From: IGN2 sp964639955
GTDB taxonomy: Bacteria; Bacteroidota; Ignavibacteria; Ignavibacteriales; Ignavibacteriaceae
Length of the DNA stretch: 31,181 nt
Assembly (NCBI GenBank): GCA_964639955.1
Contig: CAZXGJ010000046.1
Coordinates: 1 to 31,181 of the forward strand
Direction: 5' to 3'
Shown: positions 25,802 to 31,181 of the stretch, in pieces
Position numbering within the stretch: the stretch's first letter is position 1
Layout: each line of letters starts with the position of its first letter
The notes under the pieces: generated by a model
Databases searched by the model: none
Told to the model about the DNA's origin: nothing
Seen by the model: only the letters and a program-made list of their open reading frames with translations
Position numbers and translations under genes: made by a program

Positions 25802-25858
25802 GATACGAAATTTATTGCGTCCTGTGGGAAAAGATGTCATCTTTTTCTATTTCTTCTT

Positions 25859-25930
25859 CTACTCAGCCTTTACCCTCAACCTTCCGAATGACTCTTGTTT
25901 ATAAATAAATTGGATTGTCGTATCAATTAT
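25859..25930 (-). pseudogene. Relic of an alpha-2-macroglobulin C-terminus
   Basis: Minus-strand codons ending at TAG (25859-25861) read DTTIQFIYKQESFGRLRVK followed by AE. The intact alpha-2-macroglobulin at 26589 ends GITTIQCMYAPEF...GVRVKVQ followed by TAG: the same closing strands, and the same position just before the stop. Only about 24 codons remain before the REP palindrome at 25931. This is the tail of a paralogue, truncated by or next to the REP/RAYT island. Confidence 0.65.
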
Positions 25931-25958
25931 GTAAGGACAAGTCGCGACTTGTCCCTAC
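25931..25958. repeat. REP-like palindrome 1
   Basis: The perfect 20-bp core GGACAAGTCGCGACTTGTCC (25935-25954) extends outward (gta...tac) with one mismatched pair. It lies 17 bp past the stop of the transposase gene. Confidence 0.85.
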
Positions 25959-25975
25959 AAATACAATGGCAAAAC

Positions 25976-26494
25976 TTACAGCGTTAGGTTTTCTAATAAT
26001 TGTTTTTCAATTTCTAAACTAAGAGGATTCTGTTCAATATATTTTCTTATCTGATATAATTCCCCTTCATTCCTGATTATCCTATCATAAAATGATCTTT
26101 GCCATTTGAATTCTTTTAATCCTTTATTATGTAATTCTTTCGAACTGATCGTTTTGAATGCTCCAATGATTTCTGACAAAGATTTGATTTTATGTTTTTT
26201 ATCAGGTGACATGTCGCGACTTGTCACTATGGAAACATTATCAGAAGGGTCGATAATTATTATAACGTGGATATGATTAGGCATTATTACATAATAATCA
26301 ATACTTACATAAGGATATTTAACTGGGATGCTTTCAAGAATTCGCTGAACCACTCGTCCTAATTCATTAAGCACACATTTAGCATTTTCAATTTTACCGA
26401 AATGATTTTTTCTATCGTTGACACAAATGGTTACAAAATAATAACCTGCATTAGCATAATCATATTCTTTTAACCGGTTGCGTTTTCTTTGCAT
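25976..26494 (-). CDS. REP-associated tyrosine transposase (RAYT, Y1/HUH family)
   Basis: A 172-aa single-strand DNA transposase of the TnpA-REP group. It has the HUH pair in MPNHIHVIIII (His74, His76) and a likely catalytic Tyr136 in KWQRSFYDRIIRNE; the typical RKYIEQNP follows. The length is normal and the frame is intact, so it may be active. Such enzymes cut and rejoin REP hairpins. Residues about 89-96 (IVTSRDMS) are encoded by a REP palindrome inserted in the gene itself. Confidence 0.9.
   Translation of the reverse strand: MQRKRNRLKEYDYANAGYYFVTICVNDRKNHFGKIENAKCVLNELGRVVQRILESIPVKYPYVSIDYYVIMPNHIHVIIIIDPSDNVSIVTSRDMSPDKKHKIKSLSEIIGAFKTISSKELHNKGLKEFKWQRSFYDRIIRNEGELYQIRKYIEQNPLSLEIEKQLLENLTL
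26206..26227. repeat. REP-like palindrome inside the transposase coding sequence
   Basis: A 22-bp palindrome with arms GTGACA(A/T)GTC around a CG centre and one mismatched pair; the core is TGTCGCGACTTGTCAC. It is in frame and translates to VTSRDMS, sitting between the HUH strand and the next helix, a tolerant loop. Confidence 0.85.
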
Positions 26495-26515
26495 ATTATT
26501 ATTTAATAAAATGTA

Positions 26516-26537
26516 GGGACAAGTCGTGACTTGTCCC
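26516..26537. repeat. REP-like palindrome 3
   Basis: 22 bp with arms GGGACAAGTC and GACTTGTCCC around a GT centre, 22 bp upstream of the transposase ATG. Nearly identical to REP 1. Confidence 0.85.
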
Positions 26538-26546
26538 AGATACTTT

Positions 26547-26568
26547 GTGACAGGTCTCGACCTGTCAC
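26547..26568. repeat. REP-like palindrome 4
   Basis: 22 bp with perfect 10-bp arms GTGACAGGTC and GACCTGTCAC around TC. It lies 20 bp past the stop of the alpha-2-macroglobulin gene and could also act as a 3'-end hairpin for its message. Confidence 0.85.
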
Positions 26569-26588
26569 TACATCTGACAAATTAATTT

Positions 26589-29500
26589 CTACTGAACCTT
26601 CACTCTCACACCTTCCGAGTGACTTGCGAACTCAGGTGCGTACATACACTGGATTGTTGTTATGCCGTTTGAGAAATCTCCTTTGTGCGTTACTCTCAGC
26701 GGATACTCAAACACATAAGTTCCTTTCGGCAGCCAGTCCATAAAGAAGTTTGTTGCAGCATCGCGTGTGTTTTCGTAATAGTACAAACCATCCTGGTATT
26801 TGTGAGTCGAAAGAACATTTATCGGTTCAAATCCTGCTGCACGCATATCTTTCATATGAACGAATTCCACATCGCGGTCAACACGGATTTCAATTCTAAC
26901 TTTTACCAAATCACCCGGCTTCAGTTTTGTATCTTCAGTTACCGGTGTTAATTTCTTTCCTGTTGGAGAATCCAATTCTAAGAACAACTGCTTCTTTATC
27001 TTCAAAGGAGTTTCAGCAGGAGTAATTTTATCGAGCTGTTCATAATACTGCCAGTAGAGTGAACCCCACGCAACAACATTATTGTTGTTCGTTACTGTTA
27101 CTTCTCCCATTGAAGGAGTTATCTCTTCACCTTTCCACGAAGTTTTGAAATATCCCGTTCCAGCTTCAATATGAATTTCAGGATTGTTCAGAAGATCCAG
27201 CATTTCTCCACCGATTTTTATATCTGGCATTTTTGTATCAGCAAGCCAATCGCTTCCTCGCAGCAGAAGTGCGTAACAGGCTTCAGCAGTTGCTTTGGTT
27301 GTCTTCCAATCCTGAACCTGCTTTTGTTTCAGCAGCCAGACTTTCATCTCATCAACTGACTTCTGATCTTTTGTAATTTCATCAACTGCTTCAATCAGTA
27401 ATGCCTGAGTTTCAATCGGAGCCTGGTACCACCACCATCCCCACTCTTCCTTAAAGTACATTCCCATTTCATCATTGAACACAGCATTCTCAATTATCGA
27501 TTTGATTATATCTTTTGCTGTCTTCGCATCATACATTCTGTAAAGTGCAAGCGCAATCATTCCCTGCATATACTTGTTGTTGGTGAGCCAGTACTTCTGT
27601 GCCTGACCTTTCCAGTAATCAAATGCTTCTTTGTATTTGTCATCGACAGGAATATCGAGATAGTAACTTCTTCCATAAAGATATTGTGCCTGGATGTAAC
27701 CGATATTCTTTTTATCAAGAATTCCATGCTTCTTTATCCATTCATAATCTTCATACATTCTTATGTCAGTGTAGACGACAGCTTTCCTCAGCATTTCCCA
27801 GGTTACAGAATTTTCGCGAATATCTTTAATTCCAAGTCTTTCAAGATGTCCCATTCCAACAACAATATACTGAGTGATGAAACGGTTTTCAGGAAGTCCC
27901 GGGAACCACGGCCAACCACCGTTTGAATACTGCATCTCCTGCATTTTCTTTTCAGCACGTTCAAGTTCACCTGCCATTTTTACAAGATCAAACAGAAGTC
28001 CGACTCTACGTTTTCTTTCACTTTCATCCTGTGCATCGAGAACCCACGGAGTTTCTTCGAGAAGTGCATACTTTAGTTCCTGGTTCTTTTCAAGATTTGA
28101 TAGAAGTGCATCTTTATCAACTTCTTTCCAGCTATCAAAAACTTTTTTGATCTTCGGACTTGAGTTTGCGATATGTGTTGCAATGCTGTTTGCATAAAAC
28201 CTGTTGAATATCTGCTCAATGCATTCGTACGGATATTCCATCATATAAGGTAAAGCCTGAATTGCATACCATGCAGGATTTGCAGTGAATTCAAGTGTAA
28301 GATTATAATTCTGTAAAGTTGTAGAATTATTTTCCATCAGCTTTTTGAGAAGGAAAGTCTTTGTTTGATTTCCTCTTATAGGAAGCGGAAGTGTTTCTGT
28401 TACAAGCATTCTGTTAATTAATATTGGAAGTGCGTTCTCTTCACCATCGGAGTGTTTTCCTGAAGTTGCAATCACTCTGTAAACAATCGCATCAACTTTT
28501 CCGAGAGGAACTTTCAATCTCCAGCTTAATCCTTCGCTCATTCCTTTTTCTGCCGAGAAAGATTTTATGTTATCAGCGTTTTCAAAAAGTGCATCAACGG
28601 GTTTCATTGTGAAAGCATCAAACAACTGCAAAGTTGCAGAACCTGAGATTGAACTATCTGAAAGATTACTGACTTTTGCTGTGAAATAAATTTCATCGCC
28701 TTCTCTTAAAAATCTTGGAGGATTCGGCATTATCATTAAATCTTTTTGAGTGACTGTTTCATTATAAACAATTGCACTCTTCAAATCTTTCGTCAAAGCG
28801 AAGCCCATAAATTTCCATCTCGTCAATGCTTCAGGAACTGTGAATGAAATTATTATCTCGCCTTTTTCATTTGTTCTAAGTTCAGGATAGAAGAAAGCGG
28901 TTTCGTTCAGATTTTTTCTTATAGAAACTTCTCCAAAAGATTGTTCAGCCGGAGGACTTGGCACAACACCCGGCAATTCATTTCCATCTTTCTGTCTTTT
29001 CCCATCAGTCTCTTTCTTTTTCTCTCCTGCAGATTCAGTTTCTGCAACCATATTTCCAGACTGCAATGAAAGTTCATCAGTAACTGCTGATTTAGGCATC
29101 ATATCATATCTTCCATTACGATAATCATACCCATATCCATAACCATAAAAATAAAAACCAAAGTTGTTGATGTAAGGGTAATACATATAAGGTCTATAGA
29201 TGTAATCATTCCAGCCTTCGTTGTAAAATGAAGAACTTATACTTTGAAAATTGTTGTCGGTTGTCCAGTTATATCTTGAATAGAAATATGGATGAACATT
29301 AAATCCCCAATAGTTTGCAGCAAAAACATCGAGGGAAGCATCATACATTGAAGCAAGAAGTTCTGCTGCAACTGCATCACCGTTTGGTCCGGATATTTTA
29401 AGCTTCCATTCTTCACTGGAACCAGGCAGAAGCTTACTGCGGAATGTTTCAAAAGAAATTTTTAGCTGCTTGTTTGTCCACGGAATGGAAATAACTTTTG

Positions 29501-31181
29501 TAATTATGTGTGGTTCATTATTTACAATGAAAGAAACGTGAGCAACAAGATTACCGCGATATTCTTCCTTAATCGGGATTTCAATTTTCTTCTGCTCGTT
29601 ATCAAGACTGATCCATTCTTTTTTAATTACTTTACTGTCATACGTCAGTTCGTAAAGAGCTTTCACATTTTTCTCAGCAGAACTAATATAAAGAATAGCA
29701 GTTTCACCTGGTTCATAACTATCGGCCCCCTCTAAATCTCCTCCTAATGGGGAGACTTTACTTAAATAAACCCAAACAGCTTCATTTAACGGAGTCTTAT
29801 ATGATTCCGGGTCGAACAGAGTGAAATATTTTTCAAGCTCAACGGGAGTTCCGTTTTTATCTTTTGTTTTTAGAATCAGGACATACTTACCCGGCTGCCA
29901 TTCAGGTAAATTCTTGAAAGAAATAAACGAGCTGTCAACTGTAGTAAAGCTGGTTGTGAATTCTTTTCGTTCTTTTTCCCAGTTGAAGTATTCATTCTCT
30001 TCATCGTAAATATCATTGGTAAAGTTTTTATAGAATTCATCTTTCGTCATCAGGAATTTATCCGGCTTTGCCCAAAGTCTGTTTCTGAAAATTCTATCTG
30101 GATTTTTTAACTTATAAACTTCAATCGATATCGGTGCAGGTTCAAACTGACCGTTAAGATTTGTCGTTGAAACCTGATATCTATCAATTTTATATGAGTT
30201 GATGATTTCAGGAATATTAATGTTTGCAACTAAAGCAACATAACCTGCACTCACGTATGTTTGAGCGGAATGCGTTTCACCAGTAACATCAATTACATCT
30301 GCGTAAACAGTGTAGCTGAAAACAGGTTTTGTTTCTTTCGGCATTGAAAGATCGGGAATCAAATCAAACTCAACTTTAAATTTTCCTTCTTTATCTGTGG
30401 TTGTAACTCCGTTCGTGATTTCCATTTCGTTATATCTTCCCCAGAACCAGTTGTAATACCAACGCCATCTGAAATCGTAATAAGGAAAATAAACTGTGCG
30501 AACGACTCTGTATTTTACATCGACGTCATTCAGGTTTGCACCGGAATAAGTTTTTGCAAATCCTTCAACGGTCACTTTGTCATTTAGTGAATAGCTTCCT
30601 TTTACCGGATCAAATTTCACTTCAAACTTTGGTCGTTTGTATTCTTCAACTCTGAAATATTGCGAACCGTTTTCATTCGAGATCATATACTGTCCGCCGA
30701 TTTTCCCAAATGGAATAGTAAACTTTCCGTTGAAAGCTCCGTATTCGTTTGTCGTGAATGTTGCCTCAGTTATCTTTTGATAGTTCGCATCGAAGAAAGT
30801 GACTGTGGTTGTTTGGTTTGTAACAACCTTGTGATCTTTTTTACCATCTGTATTAATCATCAATCCTTTGAAGTAAACAATTTGTCCAGGACGATAAATT
30901 GCTCTGTCGAGATAAAAGAAAGTAGTATTTCTTTTTTGTGGTGTTTCCTGATAGGAGTAAGAATAATAATTCTGAGATTCGAATCTGTCTTTTCCATTTA
31001 TGAAAACAACTTTGTAAGTGTTGTACTGATTATCATCCTTTTTGAATTCAAATCCACCATCACCATCTGTCTTGCCGCTTTTCAGTTTGAAGAATTGGTA
31101 TTCTCTTGCATCCTGAACATATTTTTGTCCATACACTTCAACGCTAATATTCGAAAAAGGATTTCCTGATTTTCTATCAAG
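26589..31181 (-). CDS. Bacterial alpha-2-macroglobulin with thioester (5' end beyond window)
   Basis: At least 1530 codons; the frame stays open to the right edge (reading LDRKSGNPFSNISVEVYGQ), so the GTG at 31136 is not the true start and the signal peptide lies outside the window. The order is macroglobulin (MG) domains with repeated KGEF/YRPGQ-type strands (YLDRAIYRPGQIVYFKGL), a Tyr/Gly-rich segment then a charged Lys/Glu-rich linker that may be the bait region (about 29000-29150), and the alpha-2-macroglobulin domain (ALTRWKFMGFALTKDL). The thioester motif CIEQ follows (Cys codon 28221-28223, Gln 28212-28214), then the alpha-helical thioester domain and the C-terminal receptor-like domain. 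The intact CxEQ means it should trap attacking proteases covalently in the periplasm. Ends in TAG. It carries an in-frame palindromic insertion at 29726-29760. Confidence 0.95.
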   Translation of the reverse strand, partial: LDRKSGNPFSNISVEVYGQKYVQDAREYQFFKLKSGKTDGDGGFEFKKDDNQYNTYKVVFINGKDRFESQNYYSYSYQETPQKRNTTFFYLDRAIYRPGQIVYFKGLMINTDGKKDHKVVTNQTTTVTFFDANYQKITEATFTTNEYGAFNGKFTIPFGKIGGQYMISNENGSQYFRVEEYKRPKFEVKFDPVKGSYSLNDKVTVEGFAKTYSGANLNDVDVKYRVVRTVYFPYYDFRWRWYYNWFWGRYNEMEITNGVTTTDKEGKFKVEFDLIPDLSMPKETKPVFSYTVYADVIDVTGETHSAQTYVSAGYVALVANINIPEIINSYKIDRYQVSTTNLNGQFEPAPISIEVYKLKNPDRIFRNRLWAKPDKFLMTKDEFYKNFTNDIYDEENEYFNWEKERKEFTTSFTTVDSSFISFKNLPEWQPGKYVLILKTKDKNGTPVELEKYFTLFDPESYKTPLNEAVWVYLSKVSPLGGDLEGADSYEPGETAILYISSAEKNVKALYELTYDSKVIKKEWISLDNEQKKIEIPIKEEYRGNLVAHVSFIVNNEPHIITKVISIPWTNKQLKISFETFRSKLLPGSSEEWKLKISGPNGDAVAAELLASMYDASLDVFAANYWGFNVHPYFYSRYNWTTDNNFQSISSSFYNEGWNDYIYRPYMYYPYINNFGFYFYGYGYGYDYRNGRYDMMPKSAVTDELSLQSGNMVAETESAGEKKKETDGKRQKDGNELPGVVPSPPAEQSFGEVSIRKNLNETAFFYPELRTNEKGEIIISFTVPEALTRWKFMGFALTKDLKSAIVYNETVTQKDLMIMPNPPRFLREGDEIYFTAKVSNLSDSSISGSATLQLFDAFTMKPVDALFENADNIKSFSAEKGMSEGLSWRLKVPLGKVDAIVYRVIATSGKHSDGEENALPILINRMLVTETLPLPIRGNQTKTFLLKKLMENNSTTLQNYNLTLEFTANPAWYAIQALPYMMEYPYECIEQIFNRFYANSIATHIANSSPKIKKVFDSWKEVDKDALLSNLEKNQELKYALLEETPWVLDAQDESERKRRVGLLFDLVKMAGELERAEKKMQEMQYSNGGWPWFPGLPENRFITQYIVVGMGHLERLGIKDIRENSVTWEMLRKAVVYTDIRMYEDYEWIKKHGILDKKNIGYIQAQYLYGRSYYLDIPVDDKYKEAFDYWKGQAQKYWLTNNKYMQGMIALALYRMYDAKTAKDIIKSIIENAVFNDEMGMYFKEEWGWWWYQAPIETQALLIEAVDEITKDQKSVDEMKVWLLKQKQVQDWKTTKATAEACYALLLRGSDWLADTKMPDIKIGGEMLDLLNNPEIHIEAGTGYFKTSWKGEEITPSMGEVTVTNNNNVVAWGSLYWQYYEQLDKITPAETPLKIKKQLFLELDSPTGKKLTPVTEDTKLKPGDLVKVRIEIRVDRDVEFVHMKDMRAAGFEPINVLSTHKYQDGLYYYENTRDAATNFFMDWLPKGTYVFEYPLRVTHKGDFSNGITTIQCMYAPEFASHSEGVRVKVQ
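29726..29760. repeat. In-frame palindromic insertion within the alpha-2-macroglobulin gene
   Basis: A C/G-rich 35-bp segment (ccccctctaaatctcctcct then aatggggagacttta) can fold on TCTCC/GGAGA. It encodes KVSPLGGDLEGA between two MG-type strands and reads unlike its surroundings. I recall similar ccccctctaaatctcc dispersed elements in Bacteroidota-like genomes (memory, not checked). Confidence 0.55.

Larger units (their letters stand above)
25931..26570 (-). mobile_element. REP-RAYT island
   Basis: A Y1 transposase gene is bracketed by REP-like palindromes that share the GTCGCGAC/GTCGTGAC/GTCTCGAC centre with ACTTGTC or ACCTGTC arms. This is the usual layout of REP-associated tyrosine transposases. 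It occupies the space between the alpha-2-macroglobulin relic and the intact gene. Confidence 0.75.

Noticed and set aside
27874..28197. Plus-strand ORFs inside the alpha-2-macroglobulin gene
   Set aside because: They are antisense shadows of a clearly coding minus-strand frame.
26589..31136. Complete alpha-2-macroglobulin gene starting at GTG 31136
   Set aside because: The frame continues with MG-domain-like residues to the window edge, and there is no signal peptide at 31136.
1..31181. tRNA or rRNA genes
   Set aside because: No cloverleaf or rRNA-like block was noticed on either strand by eye; a covariance search was not possible.

Overview
The window looks like a fragment of an AT-rich Gram-negative genome, most likely from the Bacteroidota/Ignavibacteriota side. 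The grounds are low GC, A-rich translation starts with few strong Shine-Dalgarno sites, an outer-membrane-barrel fusion protein, a bacterial alpha-2-macroglobulin and a REP-associated transposase. This assignment is inference; no rRNA or ribosomal protein gene is present. A run of exactly 100 N (14651-14750) marks a scaffold gap, so the sequence is probably a draft or metagenome assembly.

Layout. 1-2145: a subtilisin-family (S8) protease frame broken by three in-frame stops, then a 0.5-kb stretch without a convincing gene. 2146-7705: metabolic and housekeeping genes: glycogen phosphorylase with a downstream VOC protein (minus strand), a divergent alkaline-phosphatase-like lipoprotein (plus), and a minus-strand AlkD-like DNA glycosylase followed by a RidA-family protein. 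7818-14319: a minus-strand three-gene unit. It encodes a large exported zinc-peptidase/propeller/barrel protein, a GAF-HATPase protein whose phosphoacceptor His seems to be lost, and a PAS-histidine kinase-receiver hybrid.

14573-25793 is the most interesting part. A minus-strand operon runs OppA-like lipoprotein, OppB, OppC, a Ser/Thr kinase-STAND-TPR protein whose start overlaps the oppC stop (ATGA), and a bacterial enhancer-binding protein (EBP) with a degenerate receiver domain. About 300 bp beyond the EBP stop, behind palindromes and a near-consensus sigma-54-type promoter, lies the start of a small exported protein built of perfect 16-residue repeats (48-bp DNA units); the gap falls inside these repeats. 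The two transporter ATPases are encoded divergently (24257-25793). I propose, as inference, a secreted-peptide circuit: precursor exported, fragments imported by the Opp-type transporter, sensed by the TPR kinase, and relayed to the EBP that controls the precursor gene. This would be a Gram-negative analogue in logic, not homology, of Gram-positive RRNPP systems, which also combine a secreted propeptide, Opp import and a cytoplasmic TPR receptor.

25785-31181: a REP/RAYT transposase island with four REP-like palindromes, one inside the transposase coding sequence. It sits between a 24-codon relic of an alpha-2-macroglobulin C-terminus and an intact, thioester-bearing alpha-2-macroglobulin gene that runs off the right edge. 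That gene itself carries an in-frame palindromic insertion.

TAG is the normal terminator of several intact genes here (AlkD-like, second transporter ATPase, alpha-2-macroglobulin), so the in-frame TAGs in the S8 gene are not explained by a reassigned code.
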